NCBI GenBank assembly: GCA_032718475.1
Contig: JAUCBJ010008050.1
Coordinates: 1-64,000 of the forward strand
Source of the DNA: Nemertoderma westbladi
Taxonomy: Eukaryota; Xenacoelomorpha; Nemertodermatida; Nemertodermatidae
Length of the DNA: 64,000 bases
Direction of reading: 5' to 3'
Part shown: one piece after another, positions 27,301-39,300 of the stretch
Numbering within the stretch: the stretch's first letter is position 1
How the letters are laid out: each line of letters opens with the position of its first letter
Made by a program: the position numbers and the translations under genes
The notes under the pieces: generated by a model
Databases searched by the model: none
Told to the model about the DNA's origin: nothing
The model's input: the letters and a program-made list of their open reading frames with translations, nothing else

Positions 27301-30300
27301 CTTTGGACGACCGCGAGATCTCCCACTGGAAGACTTTGAACTCTTTCGTGGAGGATGAAGATTCATACGAGCTTTCTCACAAAGAATACAATCACAAAAA
27401 CTGGAGTTAAACTTTGTCTCCAGAAGACGAGTGTTTGGAGCTTTCACTACCTCCATGTGGTTGAATAGATCCACTGTACGATTGTACATGCCCCTTCCAT
27501 AATCACTGATTGTAACTCGACAGTAAACACACAGAGCATTAGGGAGTCTCCTATCAGATTTGTCAAATACACAAAAGAAATGTTCATTGATAATCTCATA
27601 TTGTTTCTCAGTTATTTGCCGCATATCTTGTGTCTTTGAAAAGCAAAGAAGGCAGATAACGTGACGATTTTCTTCATGGGTTCTCATCTTCTTAGCGCAG
27701 AGATATTTAACTTAGACAAAATACTGTATTATAATCGACAGTCTGACATTCTCTAGAATGTATCTAAATAATCCAATACTCAATAGCAGTAGGTACAGTA
27801 ATTACAGTATGGCTACTATTCGTATTGGTGCAGCCTACACAGTATAGTATACAGTATTCCCTAGATTAGTTTATTCTGCACTGTTGAAAGGTACTGTATT
27901 TCGATGGACAATCTCAAGTTAAATTGTGTTTTGGAACCAATACTCTACAATAGTACAGTAGGCCTACTATTTTTCATTATTGCAGGCTACAGTATACATG
28001 ATGTGTACTCTACAGTCTGACAGTACATAGTTCTGTAATATACTTAATGAGACTTTGAAAATGGTGGCTACTCAGGGGGAGGATTAGGCCTACTGGTAAC
28101 AAAAATAAATAGGCTACTGCACTGATAATGAAAATGAAAGTATACTGTCGGCCTATATGATATCACCATCAGACTGTCAAGTTAAGCAACTGGCCTTGCA
28201 AGCTCTTTCAATTTAAATTTCCCTCCAATTTAACAATGGCAAAAATGTCATCAAACAACATATTTTATTGTAATTAATTAGTCACTACAATGAATCTTAC
28301 ACTTTTGAATAACAATTGGGAATGGTGATTAAATTTTTTCCAGTACAAAATTTTGAAAAGTTCTGGAATTTTTTCAAAAAATGAAAAATGCTGATATTTT
28401 GAAAACCAAACGACAGATTATTTTAAAAATACTATTTTTGGGTTTGCCATGACCTAACTTTCACTTTTGAGTAACAATTGGACATGGTGATTTAATTTTT
28501 TTCGGCACTTAATTTTGAAAAGTGCTGGTATTTTTTCAAAAAATGAAAAATGCCAATATCTCAAAAACCAAACGACAGAATATTTTAAAAATACTATTTT
28601 TGGGTTTGTATTGACCTGATAGATAACCATGCAAAACATGGTCCATGGTGATTTTCCAATGTTGATTTCCTATTTTGGCACGGGGTTGTCAGATATGAAA
28701 ACATACACTGAAATAAGTGACAATGGGCTGGGCAGCATACAATATTGACTAGGTGGGCTATCACAGAAAAATTAAAAGGTGACATCATTAATTTAAAGCA
28801 CGTTTATGTGCTCGTGGGTTCGGGGATATTGTAAAAACTGTGACTGACTCTCCTACCTGCTGCAAGCAATCATTAAGAATATGCTTAACTATATTGTCAA
28901 CAATGCAGTGGGACATGAATGCCATTGACATAAAAAGTGCTTATTTCATTGAATGCCCATGGCACGTGATGTATACATTAAACCACCTAAAGAGGCTAAT
29001 GCATCTAAACTGTGGAAATTGAACCATTGTGTCTATGGACTCAATGAATCTGGTAGACAGTGGTACCTTTGGTAATGAAGGAATTTGAAATCTTAGGTCT
29101 AAGAAAATCAAGTGTGGATCCAGCCATATTCTTCCATTGGAGAAATGGACATTGACACGAGTCGAAACTGACATCAGGTCTTGACTGAGTTGTAGCCCAG
29201 TTAAGTTGACCAATCATAGTCTTATATAATTTAAGTTCCTCATTTTCCAACAACCTATCAGAGACATACATAGGCTTTTCATCAACAACATTATCAGGAA
29301 GGATGTTGTTATAGTCACTAGTTTTCAGTTCCGAAATGCAATGGCCTAGACTTACAATTATGCCCTCGCGTCAGCAGATGATAGTGGCAATGGTGGAATT
29401 GGTCTATTGATGAATCCAACTGCACATGCAGCATTGGACAAAATAGACCAAATCTCTAACCGCATCATCCGTTGCCACTTCTCATGTTCTGGAAGACTGG
29501 CTAAGAAGTTTCCTAAGGTGGTTCTGATTGTGTGCTACTCTCCAACTAGTGTTGCCCCTGTAGAGGAGGTGGAAAATTTCTACCACAATCTACAAGCAGC
29601 TACTGATGGAGTGGATCAGCATGCATTCTTAACATTCCTGGGAGACTTTAATGCAAGTCTACATCAATCACCTACATCGCCCTGGGTCTATAGCAATAGT
29701 GTTAACCGAAATTCTGTCCATCTTCAGGATTTTATCTCTGGAAATGGATTGTTTTCGGCTGGAACCCAGTTCAAGAAGCGAACTGGAAAGCTATGGACTC
29801 ATAGTGGACCCAGTGGTCACAAGTCCGAGATAGACCATATTCTGTTTCGTAGGAAATACAGGAGCTCTATACAAGACTGTAATGCATTTACACTTCGACC
29901 CTTCTCCAGTGATCACCGCCTTATTGTGGCCAAGGTAAGACTTAGTCTGCGTGCTAGCAGAACAACGAAATCTGCCTTGCCGCGGCATGACTGGTCCTCT
30001 CTGTTGCAACAGCCAAGTGTGAGATCCAGCTTCACACTACAGCTGAGCAACAGGTATGAGGCTCTTGCCTCTGAGGCGGCAGATCACTGTGAGGGCTATA
30101 CTGCCTTTACAGAAGCAGTTAAGTTAGCAGCTGCAGAAACAGTTCCTGTATACCCTCGAAACAGGAAAAGGGCCCCCTGGACTGACAACAAAATTCAAAA
30201 GTGCCGAAATGACCTTCATAAGGCGCAGAAAGAGTCCCGACTCAAACAGACTACAGCGGCCAAGAATGCAGTTAAGGCTGCATCTAGGTCCCTGAACAGG

Positions 30301-33300
30301 CAGTACTCTGTTAATCTACAGGAGCTAATAAACCAACAGGTTGATGCCATCAATGATGCTGACGACAGCAGGCAATCATCCCAGGCATGGAAATCGATCA
30401 ATCTGCTTACTGGGCGGAAAAGCCAACCAACCACCAAGGTTAAGGCTGAATCACCAGCCGATCGCCTCAATGGTTGGAAAGCCCACTTTGAAAAGCTCCT
30501 CAATAATCACAGGGTATTGCCTGATAACTTTATAGAAGTAAAGGTGTCTGAGTCTGTACTCCCAGATATTCCCATTGGCGATATCTCCTTTGCAGAAGTG
30601 AAGGCTGCTGCAAAGAGCATTAAGACCAATCGTGCCAGTGGAGTAGATGGTGTTCCCCCTGAGGTCTTTAAAATACCTGAGTGTTTAAAGCTCATCTATC
30701 CCATCATAGTAGACATGTACCGTACAACAAGAGTCCCACAAGAAATGAAAACAAATAAGTTGGTGCCAGTTCCCAAGAAGGGCAACCTAACACTCTATGG
30801 TTCTTTTCGGGGAATCTCATTGATCTCGATTGCTGCAAAGCTATACAATAGGATTCTATTAAATCGCATCAGGGATCCCATTGAGAGACTGCTCCGTGGA
30901 AATCAGAATGGGTTCCGTAAAGGTCGTGGGATCATGGAGCCCATTTTGGCACTTAGAAGGATAATTGAAGAATTATCAAAAAAGAAAGACAGGCATCTGG
31001 CTGTTATCTTTGTTGACTTCTTCAAGGCCTTTGATTCAGTCTCTCGCTCACGTATGTTCAGCATACTTTCATTATATGGGATTCCTGATGAAATTATTGC
31101 AGCAATCAGATCAGTATACGATGGTTCGACAACATTTGTGTCTACTGTTGACGGTGACACAGAACCATTTGAAGTGTTATGGGGCGTCCTCCAGGGAGAC
31201 ACACTTGCACCATTCTTGTTCATTATTGTGGTTGACTATGTTCTGCGCATGTCCTTAGATCATCATAATGATGATGGGGTGATGATAACTCCACCTACTG
31301 GCTCCAGAAGTCGAGGAAATCCTGCCAAGTACCTAACTGATCTAGACTTTGCTGATGACTTAGGAGTACTCTCAGAATCATTAGAGGGAGCCCAGCGGCT
31401 CCTCAGCTCATTAGAACATGATGCTTCTAGTGTTGGTCTTTTTATTAACTCCAGAAAGACCAAAATTCTGACAGTTAACTTTGAAAGTCCTCAGCAAGTC
31501 TCTGATCGGATGAGCATAAGCTCAAAGGATGGTATGCTTGAGCATGTGGACGACTTCTGTTACTGGGATCATGGATCCGGAAGTCAGGTGAGGACTTTCG
31601 AATTCGTAAGGGAAAGGCATGGGCAGCCTTGAATAGGCTTTCCAGGATTTGGAAGTCACCGAGAATTAATCGGAAACTTAAGGTCCGATTATTTAGAGCA
31701 GCAGTAGTTCCAGTACTCCTCTATGGGAGTCCATGCTGGGCTCTAACTGCTGAGGACACCAAATCTCTGGATGGCACATTCACAAGAATGCTACGCCGGG
31801 TTCATTGTGTCAAGTACAATGCACACATCTCCAACCAGACACTATATAACATTGGAGGTGTCTCATTGGTTCCCCCAAGCTTGACACTAGAACAAAATCG
31901 CCTCCGCTTTGCAGGACATTGCTTTCGCCGTGAGGACCAGCCAGTGCATAATCTTGTACTTTGGCAGCCTCATGGAGTGAATAAGCATGGTGGACAGCCC
32001 ATGACTTTCTTGAGACGCATCTTAAAGGACACTGGCCTTAAAGATGCGGATGATCTAGCAAATGTCATGGGTGATAGGGAGTTGTGGCGGTGCAATTTTG
32101 TTGATAAGCCGGCACAGCATTCTTAAAAATGCAGCTGCAATGCAGCATGCCGATCCTAGTAGTACAATTATGCCTGATTTTCTCTGCATTAATTCTAGGC
32201 CAAGGTACTTCATATTGATCTTAGAATCAGATCCGACATTAAACACGGTGTATAATTTTTGTATTATTAATGTAAACATTTCATTGCCACCCCACAAGAA
32301 ATCATCTACATGGCAACAGATAATTCCATTCACTCCCCTAACTGACAATAACTCAATGCTCAATGCGGTACACTCAACTACATCGATTGAAGATAAACGT
32401 CTTCGCATAGATATCGCTATTCTACGAGAGTTGCTGCATAAAAACGAACTTACAGCCGTCCATTGGATACCAACTCACGATCAACTAGCTAATACTCTCA
32501 CAAAGCAAGGAGTAAACTCATCCCCACTGAAGTTAGCAGTAAGTGAAAACGCTTATTTTAACAAACTGAAATGGCAATTCGCCAAAACTGAGAGACTTAA
32601 TATTATTGACCTTCAATATGGTGATGGGAATACCTTATATTTATGTGTTTTGTAAAATTGGGGGGGAGGGGGGGGGGGGGGGGGGGTGTTATAGTTATGA
32701 TATACTGTATGTTGATACTCTTTTAGCTTCCACTATATGGATAATGGTGATGGCTGTACTGGTACCGGTTATATGCTGGTTGAGAGTGTTTATTATATGT
32801 ATTTGTCCATGTCTGTTGTACCATATTGTTTATCATTCACAGTTGGTAGGCTACCAGGCTACAAACACAAAGTAACAGTAATGTACTGACATATGATTTG
32901 AGTTGTGTGTAGTTCTGGACTGCAGGAGGAGTGCGTACTACATGAAAAATATACATTGGGACAAGGGATAATCGATCTCTCATGATCTCTCATTTTTTTG
33001 ACATCATTAAGTACCTATGCTGGACTGTCTGTATATCGAATTTCAGTAAATTTAATGAAAATTGAGTAAATGTCGCTTATTTTAAAATTATAAATTTTGC
33101 AAAAACTATAAAAGCTCGTGAGTATGTGACGTGCTGCGCGAAGCGGCATTAGCAATATAGTGAAATTTTTGTTTTCCAAGTTGTTCACTATCTGACTATA
33201 GGTTGAACAAAGCCTAAAAATTAAAAATTATAATTTTAGGAGCGTTCTGATAAAAAAATGTTGACAGGCGAGAGGAGTTTATCACTGGTTCGGATTCAGG

Positions 33301-36300
33301 ATAGAGCGGAGAAGTATATCTGGTGGAATGACCTCGACTTTACTTTTCCAGCAGTGTCGACTGAATTGTAGTCCGTACAATATAACAATCCAAAGTCAGC
33401 CACTAATATTTCTGGTAATACATAAAATCTTAGGAGTTTCAGAATTTTACCACACTTGTTGCAGATTTTTTTACCCAGCATTGATAAATTCTGTGTGAAG
33501 ACCACAAATTTACATATTACTTACCACATTTAATTATTATATTGGTTTGTTTTAAATTGAGATCATACCTGAATATTTAATAGCAAATCCACCAGCCACA
33601 CCCATTCCGTCAGATCGAAAAATCAGTGTCACCTTGTAACCTGTAGCTATTATTCGTGAAGGAAACATATTCCCCTGCCATATTTCATCATTGGTATGTG
33701 TTGGTCCATCATAAACCTGTAAATTTAATTATAACAAAAGGATCCTTATTTAGAATCTACTTAGAATCGTAATCGGAATTCCTAGAATCGGAATTAAGCC
33801 GGGACTCGGCAAAACATTAACAATAAAACAATAAAATTAGAAACTGGCAACTGATAAAATGTACAATAAAAGTTGGAATAAACTAAACACAATAAATTAA
33901 ATTAAATAAAATTATCTCTCCCGCAATGATAGTGGCTTGTTGTTGTGGGTAATCTAGTAAGTGTTATGTGGTGGCTCCTGCAAAGACCTCAAATACAGTC
34001 AATAGTAGCGTACCAAAGTAATAAAATCAAATGTACTAATAAGTCCATCTGGTAGACAAGTGTTTTTTTCAGTAGCGGTCTGGTCTACATAGCAGCAATA
34101 CAGAAGATGTAGGCCTACCAGTAGCTGGAGTCTTCCATACATACTGGAGGACCAGTGAGGCTAGTTGGTTAGTACAAGTACTGTTCTATGTGTGTACAGG
34201 GCAATACCAGAGTATCATACATACCATTATTAGTTCAGTATTTCTGAGTCAGGAGACAAGGTGACTTAAAACTAACTAGTCGTACATTCATTCATTGATT
34301 ACCATTACATATTACAATAGCACAGTAGGCCTGAGGTCTAGTACAGTAACTCAGCAATTATTATTGAAGTTTCATTGTTTTTCATTATGTTATTATTCAG
34401 TCTGTAAGTAGTGTAGGTTATGTATTTTAATTATATATATTATAATAAGAAGATAACTACTACTTTATGTAGCAGAATATTTGTATTATTGCTTAAGTAT
34501 TCCGCATTTTTACTTAATTTATTGTAATTAATTAATTACGCGTCACCACTATTGTGTTGTGTATGTATACGGCTGCAATGATAAAGCATTGGTAACACGA
34601 GTGGAGTTGTCATACTGCTCAACTGCCTCTGTTTGGTTCTAATGAAAGATACCAATGGATTTATGGAGTTTCTTGAAATGGTGACTGGGTGACGGTTTAT
34701 TTACCATATAAATATCCAGGTCAGGTCATAAATTCTGGGCCATTGATCCAGAAAATTTTCCACCTCAATGCCAGCATAAATAAAGGAGGTGCTTCCAGTG
34801 GCTGCATACAGGAGACCCTCTCACTAGGGGCAAAATCTGGTGCCAGGTGCTGTAACTCAGAACCCCTTGATTCTGGGAAGAGTGCTATCGTCTCCAATTT
34901 GAGTACACTCCACTGCGACCTGTACTGGACAGCAGGGGTATTGAGCATGGCCCAGCAGATTAGCTACATAGCCAATGGTGGGTCATGTGCTTCAGAGTAG
35001 GTATGGGTGATGGGCTCCATATCTGATGCAATTGCTACACCCTCCCTGTGGAATGGCCAACCAGGGTGTGGTATTTGCCCCAAGAGCTGACTCAGCAAAA
35101 AGGCACCCCAAAGATTATGATGGGGGGGGGGGGGGGGGGATTATGTAGTTGGTGGCTACTCTAATGTTCCACCCCGACCAACAAAGCCATTGGTGAACCT
35201 GAGCCGAGTCACTATACTATCCCAGTTAATACCATAACACTCGATGTCCCCCAATGCGACAAGGTGGGCTGACTGCCCTGTAATGTAATGCAGGTAATCT
35301 ATATAATGCAGCTGCATTTACAGCATGCCGATAGTAGTAGTACAGTAGTACCATATAATGATGATTATGCCAATATAATGGCCCATACAATATACCTACC
35401 TAACACTATGTGGATGACTTTGTTATGCTATAGGCCTAGCTGAGGAACACTGATCCCATTCAAAACCACCAGATCATCAGATGGATGCAGTTACAGGAAG
35501 TTTTTCTCTACTGTGAAATGTAATGTTGTCCTTGCAACATATCATCTCGCTGCCTCACCATTTTCCATCAATGACATAATGTGATACGCTCAGAAGGATC
35601 GAAAATTACAACTTCAGGTTATCAGGTTCTCTACCACCAACTGGAATCCTATGCGTCGAAGTTGTTAAATCTCCTTGATGTTATTGATGCTATATTATGA
35701 ATTTAAGACTAATTTCTTCTTTATTCATTAGCCAAATACTGGTATAGCGTTTATATATATATCATTCCTACAATTTCCGTTGTCTACCAGATTGACTCCT
35801 AAAGCCAGTCAAATATCTCGAAAGCCACGGGGCACCAAATCAAAATTTTGATTTTTTTGGTCTATTTGGGCCAAGCGTTAATGATATTTATGATAGGCAT
35901 TGTTTGGCATCCATTTTGAAATTGTCGTAGATAAAGGGTTCACCAGAAGCTTTGAACTAGTGTATCTCAGAAGGCATATTGTTATTAGTGTACTTATACT
36001 TAAATTGAATTGTAACTACGTCTAGAGTGCATGTTAATTTTGGCCTAAAATTATGGAGCGAAGTGAAAACGCATTGTACAAAAACAGGGAGAGATTTTTA
36101 ACCATTGTTGGATTGGTGTACTGACTGTAGCATCCTACGTACGGTATTTGTACATAGATGGGAACCTAGTGTATTGGGGTGGCAGGTATTGTTCACGTCA
36201 GCTACTGTATATCGGGCATTCGAGAAGGAAGTTGTATTCTGATTCAATATGCCTCAAGTTGCAAGTTGCAACAGTAATAGCCAGTAGAACAATGTCATCT

Positions 36301-39300
36301 GCAAAAAGTAGCAGATAGAGTTTAAATAAGCCAACGTCTACACCAGTGGCATTTCCTTTGCTCCTGCTTCTAAATCATTAATGAACATAACGAATAGAAA
36401 AGGGTTAAGGCATTCACCCTGCCTGACTCCAACAAGACAGTTAAAGGAATCGACATATTGTCCCCCCAGATGAATCTTGTTTTGTCAGCAGCGTACATAC
36501 TTTTTATTATTTTATAAACTTTCCCTGAAAATCCCAATGCATTAAGTTTAAACCATAGAGCACTTCTATCAATCATATCAAATGCCTTCTGCAGATCTAT
36601 GAAGGCGCAATAAAACATACAACCTTTTTGAGGCGCAAGATAATCCATTATTTGCATTTGTTTCAAAGAATCTTTCAAAGACAATCCAATGTACTACAGA
36701 TATAATTACTGATGTATATTTGTATAAGATTACAAGTAGACATACTAAGGGCAGCCCTAAACATCAGCTGGAGATAACACATGACAAACACTGATGTTCG
36801 CGCTTTTAGACCTTTAGCAGTTTAACCTGCCAATTTTAAATGTCCTTTTGATTATGAATCGACTTTGCCCGTACCAATTACCTGGTGTACTGAATTTACA
36901 TCTGCCGAAGCGAGTCCGTGCGTGGCGTATGACCCACGGTGTGGGAGACTGGATTCTGGTTCCAGAGGAAGTTATTGCGGTGTAGGCTACTTTGTATTAT
37001 TCGATTGATTGCTACTATATAATCTCTGCCAACTATATTTACTTTCGGGGAAATATTAACAGTTCCTTTGGGATGTGGCGCTTTAAGTATAAAACAGAAT
37101 TATGACTTACACTAATCACAACTAGATGGCTACTGAGTTTCGTAAATAGCGCATTCTTTAGGAGATGCTTTATTAACCTTCAAATTAATTCACACTACTT
37201 CACACTAATTTACACTAATTCACACTAATTTGCCGACCATCACTGATTTTGATCATATCTAAGGAGGATTGCAACTGACACATGTGGGGATTATGAAATA
37301 GCATTTAATTCACACAAAAACTACTATAATTTGAGTCACAGTTGCTACTGGTAGACCCTTTCTCCGCTTACCTCAGTAATCAAGAAAGTCGAGGGGTTTA
37401 CGGTTATTTATCGGTATTCTCCAAATATAACATCCATTAATATAAACAGCAATTAACACAATATAAAACAGCATTAAAACAGTGCGGTGAACAGTCAGTA
37501 TGTGTTCAGTCATATGAAATGCGGTGATTCAGGTATGAAATGTGATGCGTCCAGTTTGAATTGATATGGTTTGAAATGTTAGATTTACGTCCTTATAACT
37601 CCAGCCATCAGATGTTCTTGGGCTAAAGTCTGAAACGTCCGTACTTAGTACAGAATTCTGAGAGGAATCTAATTCTCAGAAAAACGATAACTGCGCATGC
37701 CTAGTTTCCTCAGGTATGTCTCTACTGGCATAACTGGGGAGATTGCTCTGATTGGCCGAATAAGCTCAAACAAAGGGATCTCCACGTACACAAAGAATCA
37801 GCTGACAGATTTCGTCATCTTGGTTCTACTTTCTGTCCGACGCGTAGTTGAACAATTTTAGGGCTATTTTAGAGTATTCTGCGCATTGCGTAAAAATGAC
37901 TTGTTATGTCCGCAAAAGCTTTTACAGCGGAGCTTTATGGTACAATACCACCTGTATCAACCACCCTCCATGAACGCAGATTAAGATTCAGTGGGCACTG
38001 CTGGCGAAGTACTACTACTAGGATCGGCATGCTGCATTGCAGCTGCATTTTTAAGAATGCTGTGCCGGCTTGTCAACAAAATTGCACCGCCACAACTCCC
38101 TATCACCCATGACATTTGCTAGATCATCCGCATCTTTAAGGCCAGTGTCCTTTAAGATGCGTCTCAAGAAAGTCATGGGCTGTCCACCATGCTTATTCAC
38201 TCCATGAGGCTGCCAAAGTACAAGATTATGCACTGGCTGGTCCTCACGGCGAAAGCAATGTCCTGCAAAGCGGAGGCGATTTTGTTCTAGTGTCAAGCTT
38301 GGGGGAACCAATGAGACACCTCCAATGTTATATAGTGTCTGGTTGGAGATGTGTGCATTGTACTTGACACAATGTACCCGGCGTAGCATTCTTGTGAATG
38401 TGCCATCCAGAGATTTGGTGTCCTCAGCAGTTAGAGCCCAGCATGGACTCCCGTAGAGGAGTACTGGAACTACTGCTGCTCTAAATAATCGGACCTTAAG
38501 TTTCCGATTAATTATAGGTGACTTCCAAATCCTGGAAAGCCTATTCAAGGCTGCCCATGCCTTTCCCTTACGTATTCGAAGGTCCTCACCTGACTTCCGG
38601 ATCCATGATCCCAGGTAACAGAAGTCGTCCACATGCTCAATCATACCATCCTTTGAGCTTATGCTCATCCGATCAGAGACTTGCTGAGGACTTTCAAAGT
38701 TAACTGTCAGAATTTTGGTCTTTCTGGAGTTAATAAAAAGACCAACACTAGAAGCAGCATGTTCTAATGAGCTGAGGAGCCGCTGGGCTCCCTCTAATGA
38801 TTCTGAGAGTACTCCTAAGTCATCAGCAAAGTCTAGATCAGTTAGGTACTTGGCAGGATTTCCTCGACTTCTGGAGCCAGTAGGTGGAGTTATGATCACC
38901 CCATCATCATTATGATGATCTAAGGACATGCGTAGAACATAGTCATAAGGCTGGCGAAGTAAAGACGTGGTCATACCAGATATACTTTTCTGGCAACCAA
39001 CTCATGGAAAGTGTAGTTGTGGACGACCGTCCATAACATATATAGATCAACCTGAAAGGGATACTGAACTTGGGAGATACGAAATTGCGACAACTATGGA
39101 GAATCAGATACTGTCCGAGTTCGCTCGACCTAGTAGTAGTTGTACAATTAGTCGTTGAGACAATGAAAATAGTGCTAATAATTAAGTTGAACTTACATGC
39201 ACCATGTCACTTCCTGCGCCTAATTCCCAGGCTGCAGTAACCAGTTGCAGTATGTTTCCTGGGGCTACAGCCACCGAGTATTCACAGTCAATATGGTTGT

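Larger units (their letters stand above)
25431..28617 (-). mobile_element. DNA transposon-like element with long composite inverted repeats, superfamily not recognised
   Basis: The left arm (25431-25712) and right arm (about 28312-28617) are inverted copies at roughly 80% identity. Each arm holds two tandem ~145-base subunits with shared core AACCAAACGACAGAATATTT, AATAGTATTT and AAAAATGCC. Between them lie three consecutive minus-strand ORFs (27687-27169, 27172-26450, 26448-25771) and about 620 bases without genes (27688-28311). The layout is that of a cut-and-paste transposon with long subterminal repeats. Exact outer ends and target duplication could not be fixed; both arms run out around AGGTCAA. 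Confidence 0.68.
28797..32650. mobile_element. Ty1/copia-type pol fragment with internal inversion and nested LINE-A
   Basis: Plus-strand RT start is at 28797-29149. A minus-strand middle section follows in two pieces (29150-29352 and 32175-about 32335) interrupted by LINE-A. Plus-strand RNase H is at about 32336-32650. Flipping 29150-32335 restores the normal copia pol order. Part of the RNase H N-terminal region appears to be missing. No LTR, gag or integrase is seen. Confidence 0.8.

Noticed and set aside
29791-31463. Several open frames antisense to LINE-A endonuclease and RT
   Set aside because: They mirror the coding frame and appear in every LINE-A copy.
32055-32408. 117-codon minus frame reading as one protein
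   Set aside because: It is a chance fusion of the LINE-A 3' end read backwards with the inverted copia segment; only 32175-32335 is meaningful.
36300-36684. Possible host gene with an F-I-D-L-Q-K-A-F-D motif
   Set aside because: The motif and following F-A-D-D box are from a LINE reverse transcriptase with frameshifts.
37906-38112. Short chimeric frame across 38012
   Set aside because: It crosses the insertion boundary between two LINEs; not one product.
37848-39163. TSD for the host LINE at 37.9-39.15 kb
   Set aside because: TTGAACAATT and TTGTACAATT are similar but not identical and their position relative to the 5' end is unclear.
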